Shown here one piece after another: positions 29,551 through 38,984 of a DNA stretch of 64,000 nt. Numbering within the stretch: the first letter of the stretch is position 1; each line of letters begins with the position of its first letter. The notes below the pieces were generated by a model. That model made no database searches, was not told the DNA's origin, and saw only the letters and a list, made by a program, of their open reading frames with translations. Origin of the DNA: Sternotherus odoratus (lineage: Eukaryota > Chordata > Testudines > Kinosternidae). The position numbers were made by a program, and so were the translations under genes. The stretch lies in assembly GCA_032164245.1 (NCBI GenBank), contig JAVMKO010000001.1, positions 19,009,603-19,073,602 on the forward strand, written 5' to 3'.

Positions 29551-30952
29551 CATTGGTTCTCAAAGTGGGGGTCGCGACCTCGGCCCCAGGCAGGCAGAGA
29601 GGGGGAGGAGGTCTCCACGCTGCTGCATGCAGCAGGGATGGGTCTTGTGGGCAGAGAGCTCCCAGGCACCCCCCAACCCTGCAACCCTGCTCCGGCCACC
29701 CCCCGTGCCTCCCCCAAGTGTCCCCCGGCCTCCCCTTGCTGCCCCCAGGCACCTAGGTGGCCCTGGAGTGGATCAGAGCCAAAGCTGTGGCTCAGTGCAG
29801 CAACTGCTGCCACAGGGTCCTAGTGCCCGCCATCTTCTCCTGCCTGTGACAGGGTGAGTGTGCTGCTGCTGGGGGTGCCAGAAAGCCCCCCCCCTTCTCC
29901 CAGAGCTTGCTGCTCCCAGCAGGGAAAGGGCTGTAGGGTGTCCTCCTTTCTGGTCCCAGAGCAGCCTGCCTGCATCCAAACTCATCCCTAGCCCTGCGCC
30001 ACCCCAAAGCCCACATCCCCAGCCAGAGCTTCCCACACACCTCACCCTCTACCCAAGCCCTGAGCCCCTCCAACACCCCAAACTCCTCATCTCCACCCCC
30101 GGACAGAGGCCTCCCCCCCACACCCCAATCCTCTGCCCCATGCTGCATTACATTTTTCAATAGTTATTTTAAAAGTTTATAATAAGCAATACTCTGGGAA
30201 AAGTGGGGGGGGAGGGGATGCAAGGTAAAAATTTTGTCTAGGGTGCAAAATATCTTTGCACCGCCACCCCACTGCTTTTCCCCTCCCCCTGCTGCGCTTC
30301 CCCCTCCCCCCTGCTGCTCTTCCTCTCCCCCCCCGCTGCTCTTCCCCCCTCCTCCGCCCTCCGCCTCCCCCCTCTCCTCCCCTAGCCCCCCGCTGCTCTT
30401 CCCCTCCCCCTGCTTGCCCAATGTGTCCTGATATTTCAGTCTTGAGATCTGGTCACCCTACCTGAGCCCCGGACCCGGACCCTGCTGCGGCGGGCTGCCG
30501 GCTGCGCCCCGAGTCCTGGACCCAGACCCTGCTGCGCCCGGAGCCCAGACCCTGCTGCGGCGGGCTGCTGGTGGTGCCCCGAGCCCCGGACCCAGCCCTT
30601 GCCGTGGCAGACTGCTGGTGGTGCTCTGGGCCTTGGTCCCTGCTGTGGTGGGCCGGCGGCAGGCTGCTGGTGGCACCCCAAACCCCAAACCCGGCCCATG
30701 GTGTGGTGGGCTGCCAGCAGTGACCCGAGCCCCAGGCCCTGTCCCGGGGGTTGCTGGCACCCTCCCCTGAGCCCGGCCCCTACCCCAGGGGGCTGGAACC
30801 CCTACACCTCCCCAGCTCAGCCTCTGCCCCGGGGGGCTGCTGGCACACACCCCTGACTGGCCTCTGCCCCGACCCCGACCCCTAAGGGGGGTCACACTTA
30901 GAGGCCTGGTGTTCAAAAGGGGTTGCCAATAGAAAATGTTTGAGAACCACTG
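29551..30952. mobile_element. hAT-family non-autonomous element, 1.4 kb
   Basis: Left terminus CATTGGTTCTCAAAGTGGGG and right terminus ...AAATGTTTGAGAACCACTG are inverted repeats of the CAGTGGTTCTCAAA type. They are flanked by 8-base target duplications, agctaggc (29543-29550) and agctaagc (30953-30960), with one mismatch. An 8-base duplication with these ends identifies a hAT (Charlie-like) insertion. The interior is strongly C/G-rich with degenerate tandem words (cccggacccagaccctgctg). No transposase is visible. About 30425-30461 ends 'gagatctggtcaccctacc', the terminus of the small TIR family seen at 58803-58926, suggesting a nested copy. Confidence 0.9.
30470..30880. repeat. Degenerate GC-rich tandem repeat inside hAT
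   Basis: Repeated words 'ccggacccagaccctgctgc', 'ggcgggctgctggtggtgcc' and 'gagccccggacccagccctt' recur with a period of roughly 60-70 bases and many substitutions. It lies wholly inside the hAT element and produces long but meaningless open frames on both strands. Confidence 0.6.
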
Positions 30953-31037
30953 AGCTAAGCTATAGGTAGGTGGCCCTTCTCCCACTTTTTCCAGTGTAAT
31001 AAAATGTAATAAAGAAATGTTTGTGGAAATTGTTGTG

Positions 31038-31084
31038 AAATTATATGTTGAAAGAGTAATTTAGACTCTTTCAACATATAATTT
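31038..31084. repeat. Perfect 20-bp-arm hairpin, 7-nt loop
   Basis: AAATTATATGTTGAAAGAGT (31038-31057) is followed by aatttag and then by its exact reverse complement (31065-31084). The arms are identical over 20 bases, unlike the decayed surroundings. It may be a fold-back relic or an RNA stem; it is shorter than a typical pre-miRNA. Confidence 0.9.
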
Positions 31085-31410
31085 ATATTTTAAGCCATTT
31101 TATGGCAAACTAATACAGAGAGAAGAAAAAACATTGGACAACCACCAAAAAGAGCTGATGTGAGTAAAATGTATTAGCAAATCCATAATATAATTTTGAA
31201 AACTGAGGCATTAAGCATGCCATGTTTTATGCCTCAACATTCTTTAACATGGGAGGCTTTAACATTTTTCAACACAGTGCTACATTTAAATATAGCGTTG
31301 AGCACCAGTAGGCTTGTATGACCACTCTACATATATTCTGTAAAGGCTTTTAGCATTACCAGATTATTGTTAGCTCTTAGCGCTTATTATTAGCTGTTAT
31401 GCAAAAGCAT

Positions 31411-32230
31411 TTGACAGGGTTCCCTCCCCACTCTGAACTCTAGGGTACAGATGTGGGGACCCGCATGAAAAGACACCCCCTCTCTAAGCTTAGGTTAAAA
31501 CTTCCCCAAGACACAAGTTTCTCCTGTGTCTGGTTGATAGGCTGCCACCACCAAGTGTAAACAAGAATTAGGGAAAAGGCCACCTGGAGACCCCTATTCC
31601 CCCAAAATTTTCCCCAAGCCTATGCCCCCCTTCCTGGGAAAGGCTTGAGATAAACCCTCAGCTATACTTACAGGTGAGCCCGATCCAAAAACCCTGGATC
31701 TAGACAATGTAAAAAAACAGTCAGATTCTTAAAGGAAGAATTTTAATTAAAGAAAAAGAAAAAAACAATTTACCTCTATAAAAATCAGGGTGGAATCATT
31801 TCACAGAGTCACAAAAGATTAAAAGAAAAACCCACAGAGGAATTCCATCTGCTTAGTTTTAAAGTTACAGAGAAAACACAGAGATATCTCCCTAAATCAT
31901 GAGAAATTCATAAGTGAGAAATATAAGCTAACATGCCTTGCCTGGCTATTACTTATTATTTGTGATGGTTAGAGACTGATCTAGAATTAGATGAAGGGAA
32001 GAAAAAACTGCCTGGCTCCTTTGAAATCCCCAAAGCGAACGAAACACAAAGACACACAGAACAAAAGCCTTCCCTCCCCCATATTTGAAAGCATCTTTGG
32101 TCCCCATTGGTCCTTTTGGTCAGGTGCCAACCAGGTTCTCTTAGCTTCTTAACCCCTTACAGGTAAGAAGGAATTCTAGACTTCTTTTCTTTCTGTCTCT
32201 CTCTTTCAGAGCAGACATAACAAAAAAAAT
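31411..32230. repeat. Dispersed LTR-like repeat (putative)
   Basis: It begins 'tgacagggttccctccccac' 'tctgaactctagggtacaga' and ends near 'ggtcaggtgccaaccaggtt' 'ctcttagcttcttaacccct'. I recall this combination as a high-copy chelonian repeat. It contains a polyadenine-rich middle and an aattaaag/aaaagaa tract. I could not find a clean target duplication, so the class (LTR or other) and ends are uncertain. Confidence 0.5.
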
Positions 32231-33326
32231 GCAATAGATAAAAGTTTACGGAAAGAATGAAAGCATTTAGATACTACAATGCTATAGAAAATTGTAAAAC
32301 CTGTAGAAAACGTAGACAGACAGACTCTCATTCTGTATGACAGCTAGACTTTCATATTCCTATGACTCAGTCCTAAAGTACATCTATAAAAATCACTTTG
32401 GCCCCAGTCCTGCAGTAAGCTCCATGAAGACACAAAGGCCTACTAATTACCAAGTTAGGATCTTTGAATGCCAAGTACTTCAGGATTGCTTCCTTACTGT
32501 TAAAACGACAGAGTCTTATAGCACCTTACTATTACGGAATCTAAAGTGTGCTAGGCACTTTACAAAACAAATAGAAAGCAAAGGTTCCTTGTCCAACTAG
32601 CTTAGAATCCAATTTTAGAAGTGACTCATGACAGAAATAGGAGATGGGGGATAGAATGAGGAAAGATAGGCTGACAGCCGTATGATGACGCCATTATTTG
32701 ATTTAGACATCTATGTCTAGGTGGTTCAATTTACAGTATTTATTTTTAACCATTACTATTTACTCACAAATAGAACTTACATGTCATGTAATGTTAGAAA
32801 AATTAAGACTTGGCCAATATTATTTGAGCAAACTAATAAAAAAATAAACACTTGATGTTGGTAACAATCACTTATCTATAAAGAGTGTGAAGTGACACAA
32901 TAAGTCTAGGTGACGATGTAAACTCAACAAATGCCCAAGTATTTCTAGAGTGTTATTACTCAATTGAAATCCTTTCCAAGAAGAAGACTGGCATCATCTC
33001 CTTCTGTCGCCTGGTCTCAGTCTCTGTCTGATCTGTGCTTTTCATTCGGACTTTGGGTTTAAAGCTAAGTCCTGTCCTACCTATATAAGCAGCTGCACCA
33101 AGTGGGTGGGGGTGAAGTGTCACTACATGATGGCTACAGGTGACTGAAGAGCATCTTTATGCTGCTTTGAAAAATAAGCTGTATTTGGCCCATTTTAGCC
33201 CCCACCGCACCTCAAAATGCATATTCAGGGAACAGCTACAGGCCTAACCACATCCCTGAGGTAGCAGGCTGTATCTTTTTGATGCTGGGAGATTGACAGG
33301 CATGTTAAATAGCTCACCCTTCTTTA

Positions 33327-33720
33327 GACTCATAGATTTAAGGTCAGAAGGGGCCATCATGATCATCTAGTCTGACCTTCTGCACATTACAGAACCTTAC
33401 CCACTCCTGAAATAGACCCCTAACCTCTGCCTGAGTTACTGAAGTCCTCCAATCAAGTTACAGAGAATCCACTATTTACACTAGTTTAAATCTGTAAGTG
33501 ACCATGCCCCATGCACAGGAAGGCAAAAAAACCCCAAAGTCTCAACCAATTTGACCCGGGGGGAAATTCCTTCCCCACTCCAAATATGGTGATCAATTAC
33601 ACCCTGGGCATGTGGGCAAGACCTGCCAGGCAGATACCTGGGAAAGAATTCTCTGCAGTAACTCAGAGCCCTCCCCATCTAGTGTCCCATCTCCAGCCAT
33701 TGGGTCATAGAGAGCACTAG
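33327..33720 (-). repeat. CR1 LINE 3' region, antisense
   Basis: It opens 'actcatagatttaaggtcag' 'aaggggccatcatgatcatc' 'tagtctgaccttctgcacat' and continues 'ctgagttactgaagtcctcc'. This is the reverse complement of the 3' part of a turtle-type CR1. It is 5'-truncated, with no reverse transcriptase in the window. Confidence 0.8.
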
Positions 33721-34127
33721 GATGATGCTCTGGCTTGCTGCTGCCTGGGAGCACTGGGTAGAAGAAGTTCCCTGTGCCCTTTTATTATTCCTAGGCTGCT
33801 CAAGGCAGGATTTAACCCAGGATTTGCTAAGTGACCCACAAGCAGATGCCCTAATTTCTCAGAACAGTCTCTGTCCAGAGCTGACATATTTACAGTTTGA
33901 TTTGTCCTGACGTTTCTCCAAACTTCATTCCTTTTCTTTTATAGATTTTTGCCCTTAATTCCAGATTCCTGGATGTCTTCAGTCTAGCGAGTCTGACATG
34001 GGATGTAACTCAGCTAGGTTAAGGAGCCTTTGTTTGCCAATTTTGCTGACATGTAAATGATTGCTTTCCAGGTCAGAATCAGGCATCTGTAGTACAATAG
34101 TCTTATCTGCCCCTTCTTGCTTTCTAG

Positions 34128-34258
34128 CGTACAGAAATGCAGCAGAGGTCATTCAGTATGGAGTGAAAAACAACACCACCTTTCTTGAGTGCACTCCTAA
34201 ATCTCCCCAGGCATCCATTAAATGGCTGTTACAGAAAGACAATGACCGAAGGAAAGAG
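34128..34258 (+). CDS. SEMA3C: SEMA3C exon: first half of Ig domain
   Basis: This 131-base exon follows TTTCTAG (ending 34127) and precedes GTGAGT (34259). It completes the Ala codon and encodes YRNAAEVIQYGVKNNTTFLE, then CTPKSPQASIKWLLQKDNDR and RKE, ending in phase 0 (about residues 571-614). It is the N-terminal half of the C2-type Ig domain. FLEC carries the first Ig cysteine and IKWLLQ the core tryptophan. NNTT gives potential N-glycosylation. GVKNNTTFLEC with KSPQASIKWL is specific enough to separate SEMA3C from its paralogues. Confidence 0.97.
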
Positions 34259-34979
34259 GTGAGTAATGCAGTTCAGCAGCATGGATCAATCCAAGGGTGG
34301 GGGCAAGTACATTAAATCAGGGGGATCAGACAGTCCGGTTATGATGAAGCAAGTTAGGAAAGTTACATGATGGCATGAGGGGGGCCAGCTCTCATTATAC
34401 CTGATATTTTCAAAGGAGCTTAAGAGAGTTAGACACTTCACTCCAGCTGACTTTTAATGGGAGTTGCTCACCTAATTCCATTAGAAAATTCCAGCCTACA
34501 CCTATATTCAAAACACAAAGTAGAAAATCTTTCCTCCACAACAAGGTGATTGTAATGGGAATATTTGCTCAGTCCACACACGCTGTTGATCTGAGGAAGC
34601 AGACATAAAAGAAACAAGATGTGTAAAATCAAGGAGCTAGGTCTGGTTACAGCAGCACCTTTGTGCAATGGAGAAGATCAAAGGAAGAGCGTGGGGAAAT
34701 GAGGGCAGGTTTTCTTAGGAAGAAATTAGCCTGAGCTAAAAACACTTAAGGCTTCAAGCATTTTCCCCACTGTGGTGTAATCACATTTTCCATTACTGCA
34801 TGCTCCAAGGCTCTCAAGTTTCAGCACTCAAATATATAGTGTAATGGTTTCCTTGAGTGATACAAATAGGAAACATCATTTCCATTTCAGATCTGAGGCA
34901 GATATTCCTTGGAGAAAAAAAAGGACCTTCTGTTGTAAGAGTAAGATGGCAACATGGTGCAGGTGACAGAATATAAATA

Positions 34980-35676
34980 CAGTAAACCCTCGATTTAACG
35001 GACCCCGATTTAACGGACTTCGGATGCAACGGACAAAATTTCCGATGCATCCGAAATCCGTTTTGGGGGCTGCCGGCTCCCGCCCCAGGGAGCCGGCTGG
35101 GTTGACAGCTCCCGCCCGGCTCCCCGTAGCGGGGACCCCTGCGGGAGCTGTCAACCCCCCCCCGCCCCCCCGCCCGGCTCCCCGCAACGGGGAGGGGGGG
35201 GGCGTTTGAGAGCCCCCGCTCGGCTCCCCGCAGCGGGAAGCCGGGCGGGGGGTTTGACAGCTCCCGCCGGGCTTCCCGCTGGGGGGAGCCGAGCGGGAGC
35301 TGTCAACCCCCCCGCCCGGCTCCTCGCAGCGGGGAGCCGGGCGGGGGGGGGGCGTTTGAGAGCCCCCGCTCAGCTCCCCGCAGCGGGAAGCCGGGCGGGG
35401 GGGTTTGACAGCTCCCGCCGGCTTCCCGCTGGAAGCCGAGCGGGAGCTGTCAACCCCCCCGCCCGGCTCCCCGCAACGGGAGCCGGGCGGGGGGAGGGGG
35501 TGGGGTTGGCTGACTCACGGCTGGCTCCATATAACGGACTAATTCGGGCGGGGGGGTGTCCGTTGTCACCCGAAAGTCCGTTATTTAATGATTTTAAAAA
35601 ATTATTAAATAACGGACTTTCGGTTTTAACGGACACCCCCCCGCCCGAATTAGTCCGTTATATCGAGGTTTCACTG
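34980..35676. mobile_element. Tigger/pogo-like Tc1-mariner element, 697 bp
   Basis: The left end is CAGTAAACCCTCGATTTAAC. The right end in reverse complement is CAGTGAAACCTCGATATAAC; the two agree at 17 of 20 positions and both continue GGAC. TA flanks both sides (34978-34979, 35677-35678), the target duplication of Tc1/mariner. The 5' part repeats 'gatttaacgga'. The interior is GC-rich and has a 150-base unit tandemly duplicated (the 'gcgtttgagagcccccgctc' word starts at 35202 and 35352). The right third is a 132-base palindrome. No transposase remains. Confidence 0.9.
35530..35661. repeat. 132-bp palindrome inside the Tigger-like element
   Basis: The left arm (from 35530, tataacggactaattcgggc...) and the right arm (ending 35661, ...gcccgaattagtccgttata) are reverse complements except for scattered changes (for example tgtcacccg against cggttttaa near the inner stem). 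The centre is A/T-rich near 35590-35600. The outer arm sequence equals the inner part of the element's own terminal repeat. Confidence 0.9.
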
Positions 35677-36246
35677 TACTGGAAAGTGTTACACTCATGT
35701 CAGGCTACCTTGTGAAATGAGAGAGAGGACTAATAAGGCATTTATTGAATAAAACATGTTGTTTCTCAGGTATATTCAGAGAAGGCTCAAACCTTGTGCT
35801 AGCAACCTAGATTCAATTCTTTATTCCTACTCAAGAAAAACATACACCATAGCTGAGTCCCCTTTTGTCTTTCTGTCTTGCAATTGTGTTAGAATAACAC
35901 ATGATGGAATTAGTAATGGATGAGCCGTGAAAGGATCAGAGGGTTGTTTCTTTTCAGCTAGGCTGAATCTCTCTGTATTCTAAAACCCCTTTGCTTGAGG
36001 AACTGGGCTGGAAATTTCATGAGAATAGACTTACTCAAAATAGATTTCTGCAAAGCATCATGCCATGTGAGTTGCCACAACACAGAAATATTTAATAAGA
36101 ACACCATCGTCGACTGTCATAGGCATGAAACTAATAGTGTGCTGTATACATTTCTCCCAAACTCTGCAAAACTGAATGCAGAATGACATCCTTCCTACAG
36201 ACAGACACTTTTACACCACTGTATAGAATCTACACCAGATATATAA

Positions 36247-37213
36247 TCTATATATATAAAAGTCAAATGGTGTATGCGTGCGTGTATTTTGTGTGTATGT
36301 ACGTGCACTTACTCCTTCCACACCGTTTGAGCTAGAGACTTGAAATTTGGTACAGTTAGAGGTCTTAGGGTCCTAATCAGGGTAAGAGTCGAAAATTTTT
36401 CAAATCTCACCTCTGATGCCCCCCAGGGGTGAAATTATTTAAAGGCCAATCACATCAGCTGGGCAGCTGCTGTTCTCTGTGACATAGTTATGATGTCATA
36501 ATACCCCCTCCAACGGACCCTGCATTCGCTCAGCTCTCTGCCCCCTCCCTCCTCTAACGGACCCCGCACTCACTCAGCTCTCTGCCCCCTCCCCACCTCC
36601 GACGGACCCGAGTTGGGTTTGGTCGGAGGGTAACTGAGGTAGGGGTGTCGGGTTTGGTCGGGGGGTAAGTGAGCCGTGGGTGTTGGGTTTGGTCTGGGGG
36701 GGGTGGGAAGGTGTCGGGATGGGTGGGGGGTGAGGTGTAGGTGTTGGGGTTGGTCAGGGGGTGTTGGGTTTGGTGGGGGGGTAAGGTGGGGGTGTTGGGT
36801 TTGTTTGGGGGGTGAGGAGGGGGGTCGGGGTTGGTCGAGGGGTAAGTGAGGTGTGGGTGTCGGGGTTGTTTGTGGTGGTAGGTAGGGGTGTCGGGTTTGG
36901 TTGGTGGGGAAAGTGAGGTGGGTGTGTCAGGTTTGGTCTACGGGGGGTGAGGTGTGGGTGTTGGTCAGGGGGTGTTGGGGTCGGTAGGGGGGTGACGTGG
37001 GGGTGTTGGGTTTGGGTGGGGGGGTGAAAATGTGAGTCGGGGCTGGTCGAGGGGTAAGTGAGGTGGGGATGTCGGGTTTGGTCGGGGGTGTGAGGTGGGG
37101 ATGTCAGGTTTTCTCTCTGCCCCCTCCCCCCTCCAACTGACCCCGCACTCGCTCAGCTCTCTGCCCCCTCCCCACCTCCGACAAACCCGAGCAACGCCGG
37201 GTATTTTCGCTAG
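36247..37213 (+). mobile_element. Non-autonomous Helitron, 967 bp
   Basis: The 5' end is TCTATATATATAAAAG. The 3' end is CTAG (37210-37213), preceded by a short hairpin ACCCG-agcaacgc-CGGGT (37185-37202) seven bases upstream of it. The insertion lies between A (36246) and T (37214) with no target duplication. TC...CTRR ends, a subterminal 3' hairpin and A|T placement are the defining Helitron features. The 5' body includes 'ccgtttgagctagagacttg' 'aaatttggtacagttagagg', wording I associate with animal Helitrons. There is no Rep/helicase frame. The inside is filled by GC-rich tandem repeats. Confidence 0.9.
36500..37185. repeat. G-rich minisatellite inside Helitron
   Basis: From about 36613 to 37110 a unit of roughly 40-75 bases recurs, built from 'ggtgttgggtttggtcgggg' and 'ggtaagtgaggtgggggtgt' with changes. 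The array is bracketed by copies of 'cgctcagctctctgccccct' (36528-36600 and 37150-37175). Runs of 4-7 G on the + strand are frequent, so the intronic RNA could form G-quadruplexes. Confidence 0.85.
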
Positions 37214-37662
37214 TTCTTTATAGAATTGCCCTCTTGTGCCAATGCCCAATTAAAGCATGTACCCAAAAGCCACCCAGTGTCCAGTGAGACATCAACCACC
37301 AGTCTTGCAGACTCCATCTTCCTTTCAGCAGATGTTAGCAGAACACTCTGATAGTAAAGGGCAGGCTCCCCAGGTCTGTAATGCTGACAGAGAAAAGTCT
37401 TTCTACCTCCAGGAGTCTACCATCTTTGGAGGTGGTTGAAATCTTGCCTTGTGTGGCTCCTCCCAAGGACCTCGTGTGGCGTGATCTTCTCAAATGTTAA
37501 TAGTAACTGTTGAAACTCATAATAAAGATAAAAGTCAGAAAAATTCTCCACAGAACAAGCTCCCCTACGTGAAAAGAGAGTCACCAGAAAATATGACGTC
37601 TCATATAATTAATTGGTCCATCACGCTGTACAAGAAGTTTATTTTGCCTTTTGTCCTTGTAG

Positions 37663-38076
37663 GTCAAACTTAATGAAAGGATCATATCGACTGAGCAAGG
37701 ACTCTTGATTCGCTCTGTCCAGGATACTGACAGAGGACTCTACCATTGCATTGCGACAGAGAACAGCTTCAAGCAAACCATAGCAAAGATCAACTTAAAA
37801 GTGTTAGATTCAGATATGGTGGCCTTCATGACTGACAAGTGGTCCCCTTGGACCTGGGCCAGCTCTGTACGAGCACTGCAGTTCCACCCAAAGGACTTCA
37901 TTGGAGCTTTCAGCCATTCAGAAATGCAGATGATTAACCAATACTGCAAAGACAGTAGACAGCAAGGACAGCGCGGAGAAGAATCCCAGAAGATGAGAGG
38001 GGACTATGGCAAGTTAAAGGCCCTGATTAACAGCAGGAAAAGTAGGAACAGAAGGAATCAATTACCAGGATCTTAA
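37663..38076 (+). CDS. SEMA3C: SEMA3C terminal exon: Ig domain end, dimer cysteine, basic tail
   Basis: It follows CTTGTAG (ending 37662) and runs 137 codons to TAA at 38074-38076 (about residues 615-751). It starts VKLNERIISTEQGLLIRSVQ. DTDRGLYHCIATENSF carries the second Ig cysteine (LYHC), pairing with FLEC of the previous exon. It then reads FKQTIAKINLKVLDSDMVAF, with TDKWSPWTWASSVRAL and FHPKDFIGAFSHSEMQMINQ following. NQYCK holds the conserved cysteine used for covalent dimerisation in class-3 semaphorins. The tail GDYGKLKALINSRKSRNRRN ends QLPGS. The basic tail binds neuropilin and matrix, and SRNRR is a second convertase-type site. The C terminus matches SEMA3C (NRRNQLP) and not 3A, 3D or 3E. 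Confidence 0.98.
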   Translation, partial: VKLNERIISTEQGLLIRSVQDTDRGLYHCIATENSFKQTIAKINLKVLDSDMVAFMTDKWSPWTWASSVRALQFHPKDFIGAFSHSEMQMINQYCKDSRQQGQRGEESQKMRGDYGKLKALINSRKSRNRRNQLPGS

Positions 38077-38155
38077 TTTTTTTTTTCATTTGGAGCCTGA
38101 GATGTGTTTGTTCTCCCTGCAGGGGGCCCTTGTTTGTCTGTTGAGAGCATATTAG

Positions 38156-38161
38156 AATAAA
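38156..38161 (+). terminator. SEMA3C: Proximal AATAAA poly(A) signal candidate
   Basis: AATAAA lies 80 bases after the stop codon. Downstream sequence is not clearly GT-rich, so use is uncertain. If used it would give a very short 3' UTR lacking all inserted repeats. Confidence 0.35.
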
Positions 38162-38809
38162 AACTAGTAAAGCTATCCTTCTCCCAGTGAAATGCAGTGT
38201 AACAATTAAAGAAAATATAAAACCAGCATCTTCTTTGTGAGATGCTCACTGGTACTGCATAGGTCCCTATCATAGCAGCAAAACTGAATATTTACCTTAA
38301 CTCAATTGATATCATGATATTTACTTACAGTTGAAAAGAAAGACAGAAAATAAGTGCATTAATTTGCAGTTTTGGAACTGAGCAGAACAGAAGGGGAGAG
38401 AGATAATTTGGGTTAAGATGGCTGTTCAAATGAGGGTGATGCCTAGGGGTTTCTTGCACTGCATTTAAGTCTATGAGTTTCTGATTGTTTACGGTTCAAT
38501 GTTGGGTTTACAGTTTTCATTCACTGTACAAGTCATGTGAATGTATGTAGCTAAGAAGCTGGAAGAAGTACAGTACAGTAGAAGTGGATAGTACAGAACA
38601 AAAATTGAAGGTCAAATTAAGGTAAAGGTAGGGCAAAAAGAGAAAAAAATGGTTTTGTATTTCAGGAAACACTGATGATTGTTTTTAATATGAGTTATAA
38701 TATATTCTGAGATTTAATTTCTGAATATTTCTGCTCATATTGACATCAAACAGCCTATTGGCCCTATAACACTGCATAGCTTTGTAAGCAACATGAGGAC
38801 TCTGACTAT

Positions 38810-38864
38810 AGGTAACATTTTCAAAAGTATCTAAGTCACTTAGATGCTTTTGAAAATGTTACCT
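38810..38864. repeat. 27-bp-arm hairpin in 3' UTR
   Basis: The left arm begins AGGTAACATTTTCAAAAG and ends at 38836 with CTAAGT. The right arm (38838-38864) is its reverse complement with a single change, which would be a G-U pair in RNA. The centre is one base (C 38837). It belongs to a fold-back family whose 'cattttcaaaag ... cctaagt' words also occur at 34405 and 29080. Confidence 0.9.
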
Positions 38865-38984
38865 TCTTGTGAGCAGAATATGAATGTGTAATACAACATT
38901 TCCCTAAATACTAGAACCACAAATTTCTTTTATAATGTCCGAAATGATAAATATTTGAGGTGGTTAAAAGATGTGGAGAAAAAA

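Larger units (their letters stand above)
28406..34127 (+). other. SEMA3C: SEMA3C intron (5.7 kb)
   Basis: The intron is bounded by GTACTG (28406) and CTTTCTAG (ending 34127). It carries a hAT element (29551-30952), a perfect hairpin (31038-31084), an LTR-like dispersed repeat (31411-32230) and an antisense CR1 copy (33327-33720). A short fold-back lies at 29078-29160. Remaining parts (28406-29075, 29165-29540, 32235-33320, 33725-34120) contain nothing I can assign. All of the proline/arginine-rich open frames at 29.4-31.0 kb come from the GC-rich hAT interior. Confidence 0.9.
34259..37662 (+). other. SEMA3C: SEMA3C last intron (3.4 kb), densely invaded
   Basis: The intron runs from GTGAGT to TCCTTGTAG (ending 37662). 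Nearly half is two transposons: the Tigger-like element 34980-35676 and the Helitron 36247-37213. A fold-back repeat of the 'attttcaaaggagcttaaga ... cacttcact ... aatgggagttgctcacctaa' type lies at 34405-34500. The remainder (34505-34975, 35680-36240, 37215-37650) shows nothing assignable. Confidence 0.9.

Noticed and set aside
29370..30985. Many Pro/Arg/Gly-rich frames up to 175 codons and a CpG-island-like composition
   Set aside because: They fall inside a hAT element delimited by TIRs and an 8-base target duplication; the composition belongs to the transposon.
34876..35715. Frames rich in 'PARLPAAGSRAG' repeats, up to 169 codons
   Set aside because: They are translations of the GC-rich palindromic filling of the Tigger-like element and occur on both strands.
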